In this document: positions 44,670-56,690 of the stretch, piece by piece
How positions within the stretch are numbered: the first letter of the stretch is position 1
Layout of the letters: each line of letters opens with the position of its first letter
Assembly (NCBI GenBank): GCA_051294375.1
Contig: CM119263.1
Coordinates: forward strand, 23,322,403 to 23,386,402
Length of the DNA stretch: 64,000 nucleotides
Reading direction: 5' to 3'
Origin: Paraspadella gotoi
Lineage: Eukaryota; Chaetognatha
Made by a program: the position numbers and the translations under genes
The notes under the pieces: generated by a model
Told to the model about the DNA's origin: nothing
Database searches by the model: none
Seen by the model: the letters and a program-made list of their open reading frames with translations, nothing else

Positions 44670-47600
44670 TCAAGACGCAGATCGTCCGTCCCTTCGATAT
44701 TTATTTGGAGAAGTAGGACTTCGAGCGGAGTTCTTTCTGTGACGCCCAGAGGAGCTCGACACGTCGGAGCGCGATTCTCGATAGGAACGCGAAGGAGATC
44801 GTTCGCTGCGGTAAGAGCTTCCGGCGGATTCGTAATGCCTGCGGAGTAAATTTATTATCGGAACTCCTGGTTCGGACTATCGAAGGTCCTTTTATATGTC
44901 TCTTGAAGACATAAATAAGGAAATTGGTACGCACTTACGTAGATAAAAGGAAAATATTATGAATGTATCTATAACAAAGTTTTGAAATAAAAATCGTTGT
45001 TAAATCTCTCTTCAAAACTTTGTTCTAAATCAAATCACAACGAAACAAAGGAAAAAACAGAATGTAGTAATATATTTTAATTTTTAATTTTTAACAAAGG
45101 AAAAAACAGAATGTAGTAATATATTTTAATTTTTATGTATTGAAAAACTGCAGACAATCCAATGAAATTATATTCATTTTATCTATCCATTGACATAAAT
45201 GAAAAATAACAAGTTTGAGCAATGCCGTATCTGCCCACGATCATGAGCGGTAAACAGCTGATGAGATAATTAATTAATTAATTTTTTTTTTTTCATTTAA
45301 AAATATTTTTCTGCTTTGTCTCTCAATCACAAAACAACAATCTCGATAACAAAATTAATTAAATACAAAATAACAATTATTTAATAATTTAATAATAATT
45401 AATTAATGCAGCTTGAATTTACATTTAATATAAAAAGCATAATCAAATAATGAAATAGTTTTTTTGTTTTCTCCATTTTAACTCATTTCCACTCGGTCGA
45501 TTCCATCGAAATTTGATTTCCTGCTCAATCACACTGTTAAAGAGTTTAATAATGATTTTTATATGAATTGAGCCCTGAGCTTTTATTTTTTAAAGGCTCA
45601 GATATCTGAATTTAAGGTTTTATTAAATTAATTCAATAATTCTGTTTAAAGCCTCTAATCGGTTGAATTTTATACTTTGAATTTGAATATCTGGTCTCTC
45701 ATTGGTTTATAATAACAACTTGTTGTTATTAACAAGTAGATGTTTTGATTTATATTCTTAAAATGTGAACTCTCCACTCATTGGTTGTTATAATTTTGTT
45801 CTTATATATAAAAGGAGAGTAATATCTTAATTTTTGGGAGATTTTTTATGAAGCTTTGAGCTGCTGCTGCGTCTCGGCTCTGCTGCTGCATCTTGGCTCT
45901 GCTACTTATCTTTATCATGCTGCTGCTCGTCCCTCAATGACTATCGGATATTGAATACTTAATGAAGTTATTATTCTACTTTTATCTCATGGTATATGGA
46001 TTAAGCACTTTCCTACTCACATACAAAATTTCAAGTCAATCGCCCCATAAAATAATGAGTAATTGGCGTTCAAATCTAAGGGGGGACGGACGGACAGACA
46101 TTTTTTTAAAAATAATTTATCATAATTCGATGTTCTGACATGATTTAAGTGAATGACCGTCAAGATTGAATGGGCGGAACGACGGATCGACAAAGTGAAT
46201 TATAGAGCCGGAATCTGCTGTAAGCAGATCCGGCTAAAAATCCGAGGTAAGAGGATGGAATGTGGATGGAATGATACGTTCCCCCTCTGAGCCAATAGAA
46301 TTAGCTGAATAAAGTAGGAGGTGAGGCTGTGAATATATAGCCAAAAATCTTTTGATTTATGTTCTACCATGAAAAGGTCAGGTTTCAAAATTTGTGGCGA
46401 ATCGTAAATTCCCCTCATGTATAGCTTGGTAAGGCTCGGCACATGCCATTAGCTTAGACAGCTGGTTAGTGGGTACTTGCATACCAACTGTGAGTTCCGG
46501 GTTCAATCCCCTCAAGGTCACGCGGTTAAGTGTGATAGTCTTGGTTTAAGCTCGCCAGTGACATGGAGGTCGCTGCGGGTCCAATGCCCTGAGCGCCAGA
46601 TGTCGGGAGATGCCTCACACCCCACCCCGGGCATCACAAATGTCCCCCGTTGCTATACTACATCGACTTGAAAATTACGTTTATAGTTTTACAATAAATT
46701 TGAGTCTAAAATTCTACATTGTAATTTGGTGACAAACCTAGGGCTTTTGGAGGAGTCAGCGGAGGCTTTTTTAATCGAAGAATGTTCGTATCTCGACGAT
46801 TCCCGACGTCGAGGACTGGAGGACGAGGCTGAGCGTTTGCGCCGAGTGGGTGAATTGAGAGTACCATGTTTTCGCTTCGAAGCAGGGCATCTTTCCTCTT
46901 TTATGTCCACCAAGCTTGTTGACTTTATTTGTGTCCTCTGTGACGAAATTAACAAGGTGTATAATATAATATAATATAATACCGAGTATCAAAAGTAAAA
47001 AGGAACGAACGAATATTTAATTTGGTAAAATAGTTAAAATTTGTTATTATTTTTAGCATGTCTTCAATGACTACTACGATTACTATAAAACCGCTTAAGT
47101 TGTTTTGAATATTTCTAAAGTGTTACAACAGCAAAGCGAAATATTGCTTACATCCCAAGATAATGTTGAATTCTAATTGTTAATATTATTACCTTTCCGA
47201 TCAGATTTGCCTTTTCAAACTTTTGATCGATGCGAAGAGATGACATGTATTTACATAGCAATTTCCTCATATTCACTTCGAAATCGCCGCTTTTCCTCGC
47301 TGTAGCTTTCTGCTTCAAGATTTCTTTTAAGATTCCTGATTTAAAGATAAGAGTGAGTATAAGTATAAATCTACTATGAAATTAAATTCAATAGTGGCGA
47401 GGGTTCAAAACTTTCGTCTTGTAGTTTACTTTCAGGTAAAAAAAGAATATTTAAAAAAAGTTCGATTTTAATGCTGTTCTTGTTGCTATCAAAATTATAA
47501 TAATACTATATAATGATATTTTTTTAAATTAATCTTAACTTTTGTGATGGATTCTGATAGAACATAAAAAGTTAAATAAAAAATATGACTACAACTTTCA

Positions 47601-50600
47601 AAAATTCTTGTTTTCTTGCTCAAATTTAAGAGTAATAAAATTATAGAAATATGATGATTATTATTAATAGTTTTTCATAATTTTCACCCACATCTGGTCA
47701 AAATATCGAGAAAAAATTATACTTTGTGTAAGCTACCTGAATCTGATCTTAAAAATAAAAAATCTTAACAAAATTTTTTAGCCTTTCTTGTTTATAAATA
47801 AAATCTGGGTATAGAGTAATATTAAAAATTGTTTGTCTATTTAATTTAAATTTTCGTTTGAACAGGTGCTTAATTCAAATTTTTTAACCATCTTAGAGTT
47901 AATTTTTCATTACAATATAATTAAAAAGAGACTCACTGAATAAGAAAACATGGGGTTCGAGCCTATCTTCGCTTTTCTTCGCCTCTATTTCAAAAACCTT
48001 AAGAATCCATTGCATCGCTTCATCATAAGACTCATCGCCAATCTCTTCCTTGATTTTCATAAGTGTTTCGACCATGTCTGGATTGATCTCCACTGATGCT
48101 GGCAACAAACGCGCCACTCTCAATCGGGTCGCGTTTTCTTCTGATTCTTTAACTACAGCCTTTTCAAATGCTTTCACAAGTTCCGCGAATAAATCTTTAG
48201 AAAGCACTGACTGAGTGAGATGGAACGAAGTCTGTATTTCATCCTCACAAAATGTACTTTCCGGCTTCATATTTTCGCCCAAAACATTTTCATCAAAAGC
48301 TTTCAAAATACTGCAATAACGAGAGATTCCCAGTTTCTTTAAGAACGGCTTCAGCTCCTGAGCTCCACGCCTGTTAGGATCCAAGCAACGTGGAAAAAGA
48401 GAGCCAATTTCTTCATCATCGACCATTGATGTTTCATAATCGAATTCAATCTCGACGGCACCGGAGGAATGTATGGCGGTCACTTCTCGCCACATATCAC
48501 GACCGGATTTTTCGAGGCTTGGATTAATTTGGGAATGGGCCTTGCTAATTGCCATCATGCGATCCTCGATGTCTTGGCGATTTGAATCTTGACTGGGTAG
48601 TGGTGGTGGCGCAAACTGGATGCTAATCCTTTCTTCGATCCTGTTCTTCACGGATTTATCTTCTATCATGATACCAGGTGGTCTTGACATTCGGTAAGAC
48701 AATAACTCCCTTACGAAAGGAAATTCTCTCTTTTTGGCGATCTTCTCCGAGTCGCAGATGGCGTCAAAACGAACGGAACCTGGATAGGCTGATAGAACAC
48801 TTTGAAAGAGATGCAGGCGTAGGATGGAGGACTTGGCGTCCTTGAACACTCCCATGTAGACGCTGGTAACAACCTTTAAGATAAATTTCGTGAAAGCATT
48901 GTTGCGCGATTTCATGGCGTTGGTATCGGCGGTAGTGGCAACGTTAATAGCACCGATGCGCAAAACTGTAACAACACGTTTCACACGCTGTTCTTGATTG
49001 ACTTCAACTTTGAGTCCTTCGGCATCAGAAAGCTCATAAACGACCTTCTCCCAATTGTAACCTAAACTAGGGTTGGACAACTTGTGTTTGAGGTGAGCAG
49101 TATTAAGCCAAGCAAGTCCAGCGAATTGACACTTGATTGCCAATATTAAGTGCGCGAGTGAGCGATCCGTGGCAGTGGCATTTTCGATAATTGTCTTGGG
49201 ATTATCGGGGTTTTTTACCAAAGGGAAGGAATCATACGATACGGGAATATCGCGACCAGCAGGTATCATTGGAATTACATCTGAGAGAGTTTCTTCGTTA
49301 AACATGGAATTAGCTTCGGTATTAATACGCTCTTCTTTTATCAAAATCACAGCACAGCTCAACTTTTTTAAAAACAACAGTGCTTCTTCGTTTAATTCCA
49401 GCTTGTAGAAATTATCATTATTCCCATCCAATGTATTTTTGATGACAACTTGGAGGTGAACGAGATCCTCTGATGAAGCACTTTCCAAACATTTTTCTAG
49501 GAGGGAATCTACATTGTTCTGCTGTAAAAAATTTACAATTTCCGGTGCAATAACGTTAATAAATTTTCGGCAACAGTTTGAATCCAAAACATTGTGCAAT
49601 AGTAAACGGCCAAACTTGTGGGTTGATAGTTCAAGGCTCCGATCCAGTATGTTATCAATAATTTTACAATCGCGCTGCAAACTCCCATCGCTTTGTTTTA
49701 AAATTTCTACAATATATAATAAGATCTGACCTCCAAAGAAAGTTGAAGCGCATTTACAAATGTTGAGTCCTATTTCGCGGAAAATGGCTAATCTGAGATG
49801 AGGATTATCTTTAATGATACTTTTCACAACATCGTACCCGTGATTATTGCATGCAATATCGACGACTTTGGTGAGAAAAACATCTAGCAAAATCTTTTTT
49901 TCTTTTTCATGCAAATTTGAGTAAGAATTAAACAGTTTGATGACTATAATTTTATAAACATTGCAAGTAGCTAGATCTATTAAATAGTGGCTTAAAAACA
50001 CCATGACGATTGAGGCTTGTCGGCGATTGTCCCCCTTCAACACACGCAAAATTCTCTCTATTCCGTCAAATTTAATGATTCTTACCCAAAAATCTTGAGG
50101 GCTCTTCATCCAAACGGGATCATGAATTGGATTAGTAAAGGATAAAGGATCTTTCTCAACAGTTGTTCCCAGTGGTTTTTTCTCAACTGTTGTAGTTTGC
50201 GTCATCGGCGCCACATTGGCAGAGTCAACATTGACAGATGCGTTGCAGTCTGGGTAAAGAATCTCAGATTTTACACTGGTTGTTAGAAAACTTTCTGAAT
50301 TACTAGTTACAATTTTTTCGACCAAAACATCTTCCTCTTCCTTCGTGTTGGACTCTTTAAATTCTTCACTATCAACACATTTTTGAACTATTACAAATTC
50401 TTGTTGTTGTGCATTTGGATTAAAGGAAAAGGAATGAGTACTTTCTACTTTAAAGCTACCACCGCCCACAACATTTGCTTCAGGAGACCCGATATTTATT
50501 TCCTGAACGTCCAAATCTTCTATCTTAATTAAACTTGACTCTGATTTTAGGTTATCACACACCAGAATTCCACCTTCATCCTCTTTCAAAAGCCGATTCC

Positions 50601-51353
50601 GAGGTTTTTCAAACGATTCCACCGCGGAGGAGTCTTCATCACCTCGTGAATCGAATTTGTCGATTACGAAACCTACATCGTAACACACGATGTCAGTGTC
50701 ATCGGATATTGTTTGACCGTTTTTCTCCCTCTCACGTTGATCATGCTCGAAAGACGACCCAAATGAAACAACAGTGGACTGACGTGAATTCAAGGAATGA
50801 TGGTGGGCATCATGTAAATCAACCGCCGTTGAATATGCGACTTCTTCGTTCTTATAAATAGTTGCTGTTCCATTCACGCCGCTTTGAACGGCGGCAAATG
50901 ATAAGTCCTCACCTCGAGTTAACCGTTTAGTAGGTAATCGTTTACTTTCATTCAATTCAACATCTTCGTTGCTTTGTTCGACAGTAGTCCTAGAATTAAA
51001 AAGGCAGTTTTTAAATTTTCGAAGCACAAATAACCTATGTAAATTGTAATCTTCCTAATGTAACGATCATATAAACTTAGTATTTAAAAACAGTGTAGTT
51101 GTAACTCCCGAGAATGCTTACAATTTGGCCTCTTGCACCCTGGTCGTGTTTTCCCGACAACTCCGACAAACAAAATGATTAGTATTCTTGAGCCATTCCT
51201 GCAATTGAAATAGAATTGCTGCTGTTAGTATGAGGAAGAAGACTATCTCCGCATATCGAAGAATAGGCAAAAGCTCACTTCTGCTGTTGTTAAACTTTTT
51301 ATCGCCGTCTGAACAAGTACGAGAACGTCATCGTGGCTGGAGACTGTAGTCAT
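44670..51353 (-). CDS. Large RS-domain protein of unknown family
   Basis: Six exons (minus): 51279-51353, 51122-51198, 47937-50989, 47193-47335, 46738-46937, 44670-44838. They sum to 3717 bases in one frame, 1238 aa. The N-terminus (MTTVSSHDD) is followed by one CRSC pair. Residues about 60-340 are acidic and low in structure. About 350-620 look like helical repeats, with segments such as VVDIACNNHGYDVVKSIIK that faintly recall Pumilio or ARM repeats. A second predicted helical region runs to about 1110. The last two exons encode a basic, Arg/Ser-rich tail with RRKRSASSSSPRRRESSRY and SERSPSRSYRESRSD, typical of proteins of the splicing machinery. That suggests a nuclear RNA-processing role, but this is inference from the tail alone; I do not recognise the rest. 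The 3.05-kb exon has no frame break. The last intron holds two repeats. Confidence 0.85.
45208..46240 (+). mobile_element. Family A element with a 470-base insert
   Basis: The 5' end is at 45208, and the 3' hairpin ends at 46240 (gcagatccggctaaaaa). The core is split after caatcacac at about 45535 and resumes at about 46003 with actttcctactcac. The insert starts tgttaaagag and has a TATA-like tatatataaaag, CTG-rich sequence, and no open frame. Confidence 0.65.
46447..46672 (+). repeat. tRNA-derived SINE, second type
   Basis: The head ttagacagctggttagtggg resembles an A box and gggttcaatcccc a B box, with tRNA-like spacing. The body is unrelated to family B. It lies in the last intron of the RS-domain gene. 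Confidence 0.6.
47536..47860 (+). repeat. Family D fragment
   Basis: Shares the gattctgatagaacataaaa core and the following AT-rich blocks with 17403-17996. It lies in an intron of the RS-domain gene. Confidence 0.55.
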
Positions 51354-51630
51354 TTTTATATGGACTATTACTAAAAAAAAAGGGGAAAAAAATACTTTAG
51401 AAAATAAAAATATTAATTCGTATTAAGAAATAGGCATTCCGAGGCGTTCTAGAGATCAATGGGAAAATGAAATGTAAGGTTTTTCTTAATGAATTAACGG
51501 AAAAACAAGAGCAAATGGGAACGGAAAGAAAAACTAAGGGAATTCAGATATCGTAATTTTTTTAACATTTTTTATTGTTGTTATTACATTAATTTGTACC
51601 AATTTTAAAAAATTCAGCTCTTTGTATTTT

Positions 51631-51848
51631 GATGCTAGTGCGCAGTACAATATAGTATTCCCCGATCTAATACTAAAGGGAGTTCATACAATTGAAACAT
51701 TCTTTGAAATATTATACCACTTCATTGATAGGGAAGCCAGGTTCACAGGGAGTGAATAAACAAGACTGTGAGAGTCTTGATTGAAAGCTTGCAGAAACCT
51801 GCTATGTTATTATCTTGTAAGAGTGATTGAGACCTTAAACCACCAAAG
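51631..51848 (+). repeat. Family C short interspersed element
   Basis: Matches 14767 onward closely (gatgctagtgcgcagtacaa to accaccaaag) but stops before the conserved tail. Confidence 0.75.
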
Positions 51849-52372
51849 TAAAAACTAAAAGTTTTTAATATAAATAAGTATAAACATATATGTATCCTTT
51901 AAAGAACAAATTTTTTAAAAATTTCATATATTATGAATAGGTAATATTTAAAGTTTATTGTATTATTATAAATCATAAAAATTTGTTTTTAAAATTTTAA
52001 ATTTCTAAATACGGATTCTGATTGAGCTTGAAAAAATAAAAATTATTACTACATAATTTCCAAATTCTTATGTTTTATTGGTTAAAATTAACAAAAACTA
52101 GTATCTCAATGGTACTGTCCGTTAACTTTTAGATATCGCGTGGATCTATGTAGAGACAACAATGTCAAAAATGTAACCATTTATAATATTATATTTTAAA
52201 TTTATTTTTTATCAATTTTATTTTTGCAAAACTTACAATTTAAATAAGTTTGTTTTTACATTTTTTATTTTTAAATTTATTTTTATATTTTAATTTAAAT
52301 TTTATTTAAAAAATTATGTAGAAAAATATTTTAAATAAATATAAATCATTTAATTTTGTATAAGTATATAAA

Positions 52373-52852
52373 ACCATAGCCGATGAAATTTAAATGATAA
52401 TGTACACAGCGTTAAAATAATTTAACATGAGCATAAATTATAGTATTAAAATATTTTTTTCAAAAATGCTTTCTTCTGAAGGTACTAACCTAATTAAAAT
52501 TATTATATTTCTAATATTATTTCTATATCTAGAAAAAAAAATAAATATTTTTTTATAGATTCTGATAGAGCATAAAAAGTTAAATGAAATATAAGTTAAG
52601 TGAAATATAAAAAAACTAATAAAATCATCAAAAGATGATGACAATTTTTTATAATTTTTTTTTATTTTTGACTCATTTATCATAAAAATATTTAAAAAAG
52701 AATTATACTTTGTATAGATAACTTTTTATAAGCTTTCTGAATCTAGTCTTAAAATTAACAAAAATTTTTAGCCTTCCCTATCTATAAATAAATATTTAAA
52801 AAAATATTACTAGGGTATAGAGCCATAAAAAAATTTTCGTCAATTGAAAGTA
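52373..52852 (+). repeat. Family D AT-rich element
   Basis: Starts ccatagccgatgaaatttaa and follows the 17.4-kb copy through the gattctgatagagcataaaa core to gtcaattgaaagta. Confidence 0.7.
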
Positions 52853-54151
52853 TATTTTCGTCCCCTTTGGGTCACTTGATACGACCGACGTTTCTCCTCT
52901 TTCTCTCCTGTTTATAAGTCGACATCGTTGGACAAAACTCTCACTCGAATAAACCTTCATTGTTATATTTTATTCTCATGTTTTACATTGTAATAAATAT
53001 ATATTATTATAAACATTGTCGCCATAGACTAAATATTAAAAAATAATCAAAAAATTATCTTTTAAAAATTATTTACAAAATAACAGAGTTTATTTGTTCA
53101 ATTTTTAAAATTTAAGTATCTTATAAAATGGTCCATACTTCTGCCCATATTCATAATGAATTCAAGTTTTTCGATCTGGTATACGATTAGTAAATTTTTA
53201 TTAACAGACAGTACCATTAGGACACACTGTATAAAAATTATGGTATGATAATTATTTTTCATTGCTTATGCATTGATAAATATTTAAATATTTCAATGAA
53301 AATTGAAAATGAAAATTTGCAAATTACTTGTTTCACCATTTTTTTTATATTTTAATATTTTAATATTTTTATGAAGGATTTAGTATTTAATCTATATTAT
53401 GTTATATTATGTTATATCAATGTTATACAATAGGGTGGAGTGATGAAAAGATTGAGTGATTGAACATTCTTTTTTGCTGCCTATGGACATATAATTAATG
53501 AATTTTAAATCATTTTAAAAAAACTTTTAGCATAACAGTATAGCAAATTCAATTATTTATGTAGTAATATCCTTATAAAATCGTCAAATTTCAAAATAAT
53601 TTTGTTATATTTTTAAGAACGGATTTGGATTCGTGTAAAAAAAATAAGAAACTTTTATAAAATATGTTATATGATATTTTTAATGTTTAGATCACAAAAA
53701 ATGACTAAAACTTTTTAACATATATAAGTTTCTACTACAGAGAATAAAAAAGTCAGGAATTTTTACCTTTTTTCTTATTTTAAACATTGAAGATGACAGA
53801 ATTTTTGATAACATGTTTTATATTTTTGATTCAACTTTTTATGAAGAATCTGAATCTTTAATAAAAGTTTTATAAAAATTATTTTTTAAAATTTACTATT
53901 TTATAAGGATATTACTACAAATATATTATATTTTACTATTCTGTTCCCGAGATAATCTGAACAAAATATTTTTTGTACTAGTTAATCATACTATCTCACA
54001 TCTAAATATCATTGTTCGATCATTCAAATAAATTTTTTTGTTCTTGAGTGCTCCACTCTATTATACAATGCTTTACCAATTAGATAAATAATATTAAAAA
54101 TCGATTAAGTATTTAATGGACAAAAGAATTTTGTATTACAGTTATAAATTT

Positions 54152-54300
54152 TGGCCCGCCTTAGTAAGGGTTAGGGATAAGTAGGATTTAGGGGTAAGTA
54201 AGGCTGAGGGGTAAATTAGGGCTAGGGGTAAGTTAGGGATAAGTTAGGGTTAGGGGTAAGCTAGGGGTAGGTTAGAGTTAATAGTAAGTTATTAGCATTT
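54152..54300 (+). repeat. Degenerate TTAGGG-like tract
   Basis: About 140 bases of imperfect GGGTTAGGGGTAAG-type units, preceded by ggcccgccttagtaaggg. It is like the interior of family E, but its ends differ from the family E termini. Confidence 0.6.
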
Positions 54301-54649
54301 AAAAATAATAATTTTTTTAGAAATAGAAAACAGACTGTTTTGGCTTTAATGCCTTTATCAGCGCGGAAAATTGATTTGTTTCTAAACAATTTGTAACCGT
54401 TAACGCTTCAGGAATTACTTTACATCTACAATATAGGTCAATGTAGGCAATCTAACGGTTTTTCAGTAATATTTAACGAAAACTAATGATCGAGTAATAT
54501 TTTTTCAGAAAAAAAAATATGATTTACGGTCGTCCAAAAGGGGCATCAACATTCAAATTATAAAACAAAAAAAATATGAATGAACAGAATTGTCTTATCA
54601 CAGTCTAACAGATGTTGAGTTCAAGAGTTCATGAGTCATTCGTGATCGA

Positions 54650-55090
54650 CGTCGCCGTCACCATCTGGGGTTGGGTGAGAGGGATTGCGGCTGAGAAGGA
54701 GGGTAGTTTCCCTTTATCAGTATAATTCCTAGGCACAGGAAGAGGTGGCGAAGTTTCACCCCACTAGCGAAATTTTCCGAATGTGGAGGGCTGCTTCAGC
54801 GTTCCAGGCTGCAAGGGTCTCGGCAGGAAGGGAAACAAAAACGATCCCGGACTGAGCCATTTTCCTGCGACGAGCTGCCTCCAACGATGAACCTGGGTAT
54901 TCCGCAGCTCCGTGGACGATGGATGAGAGGAGAGAGTTGGTCAGTGGTCACGGTCACCTCCAAGGGGGCGTCCTTACCCTCTATCTAGTTTGGGATGTAG
55001 ACATCAGCGGGGCGTGCAACCCTGCCAGGCAGGAGGGCTTGAGCTTCTTTAGCTTCTTTAGCAGCGGCAAAAGCGGCGCTTGCGAGTAAT
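54650..55090 (-). pseudogene. Decayed retroelement ORF fragment
   Basis: On the minus strand, frames include ARPADVYIPN, then a stop, then IEGKDAPLEVTVT, and after frameshifts FCFPSCRDPCSLER-like segments. The pattern (a DV-x-IPN then K-D-x-x-x-x-VTVT motif) is what I recall from the C-terminal part of reverse-transcriptase polyproteins common in marine and other invertebrate genomes. Stops and shifts make it non-functional. Confidence 0.45.
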
Positions 55091-55485
55091 ACTTTTTTTT
55101 GGATAACAACAAATAAATGATAAAAGTCGATCGCCAGAAAGATGGATATAAGTTATAAGTTACAACGATAGTACAATAATGGTTGCACAAGATAATAATC
55201 ACAGTAAGTGTGGATCACAGAAACGCGGTATATCATAATGTATATAAAAATGAGACATAAAATAAGAATAAAAATAAGAATAATAAAATAAGACGAAAAT
55301 TTGCGGCAACCATCTTGTGGAATGTTCTTATGTTTTATAGCAATCGGTTTAGGGAACTTGTTCAGTCTGCTGTCTCCCGTTAAAACCTGAACAATCTGAA
55401 AATAAAAGGTTTTCTCTATTAGTCTAACGGTTTTAGGTTATTTTTGTCAGTGTATATTCCTTTCTATTTCGTTGTTTTGAATTGT

Positions 55486-55621
55486 ATTAGAGATTGGCAA
55501 AGTTATTACTTTTGACGATTTTATTTCATGATAGAAACGGATATGTTTCGGCTTGTTGTTCAAGCCTTCTTCGGCGTTTACAATTTGAAATTATTTGAAA
55601 TATTAGTGCTAAAGAAGAAGA

Positions 55622-55695
<74 letters not shown>

Positions 55696-55768
55696 AGAGG
55701 GATAAAGTTCAGAGGTGAGGATAGGTTGAAGTTAGGGACAGATTGAGTAAGTTGTGAAAAGGAAGTGA

Positions 55769-55809
<41 letters not shown>

Positions 55810-56263
55810 GTTAGTAAATAATACATTAGAGATGTACAATAGAGATGTAAAAATTTTTGAAAGACTAAATAGTAGTGATTTTAACAATTAAATAAGTAAT
55901 AAATAATTTGTAAAAAAAGAACAGAAAAATGAAATTGAAAGTTTGAAAAATTACATTTAATAAGGGATAGCTAAGTAAATGAGACAGAGAAATTTAAGAA
56001 ATATGATAGAGCTCAAATGGAGGACGATTCGATCTCCCTCCAAGCTATGATTTGCTGTCCTCACCTCTGACCACTATTCTATCTCACCTCTGTGTTGGAA
56101 AACTTTTACCCTCTCTCTCTCACACACACTCTTCTTTAGAACTAATATTTCAAATAATTTCAAATTGTAAACGCCGAAAAAGGCTTGAACAACAAGCCGA
56201 ACACAGGTCCGTTTCTATCATGAACTAAAATCGTTGTAAAAGTAAAAACTTTGTTAATCTCTA
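55486..56263. mobile_element. Foldback element with about 140-bp arms
   Basis: Left arm 55486-55628 (ttagagattggcaaag and on) and right arm 56121-56263 are inverted copies. The about 490-base centre starts and ends in GA/CT microsatellite. The arms include tttcggcttgttgttcaagc, equivalent to the family G hairpin. No open frame other than repeat. Confidence 0.8.
55624..55701 (+). repeat. (GA)n microsatellite
   Basis: Long GA run inside the foldback element; a second, shorter run is at 55774-55806. Confidence 0.95.
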
Positions 56264-56370
56264 AGGTTATTTTTGAAAATTTACGTCTTTGGTTAAAAAA
56301 AAATACTGAAGACTTGAAGTCACCTTTTATTTAAAATTTAAATGAATCGTAAAGCCGAGTGTTGATGAAG

Positions 56371-56690
56371 GTAGCCATAGCCGATGAAATTTAAATGCTA
56401 ATGTATACAGCGTTAAAATATTCTATCATGACCATAGATTATGGTATTAAAATATTTTTTGTCAAAAATGCTTTCTTCTGAGGGTACTCGCCTAATTAAA
56501 AATATTATATTACTATATAGAGCAAAAAATATTTTTTTTAAATCTTAAAATTTTTTGATGAATTCTGATAGAGCATAAAAAGTTAAACAAGAAATATAAC
56601 TACAGCTTTTAAAAATTATTACGTTTTCTAAGTGAAAATATAAAAACTGATAAAATCCTTTTAGTTTTTCATCTTTGACTCATACTATAC
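56371..56690 (+). repeat. Family D AT-rich element
   Basis: Starts gtagccatagccgatgaaat and matches the copies at 17403 and 52373; 3' part missing. Confidence 0.7.

Noticed and set aside
46447-46510. tRNA gene
   Set aside because: A- and B-box-like sequence without a foldable acceptor stem, followed by a SINE-type body.
50990-51027. Start of the RS-domain protein at 51027
   Set aside because: This Met lies in an intron. An acceptor at 50990 joins in phase to exons at 51122-51198 and 51279-51353, which supply a better start.
54152-54300. Telomere or interstitial telomere array
   Set aside because: Units are too degenerate and are related to the interior of a short TIR element.
55528-55826. 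Open frames of Arg/Glu or Ser/Leu
   Set aside because: GA microsatellite inside a foldback element.
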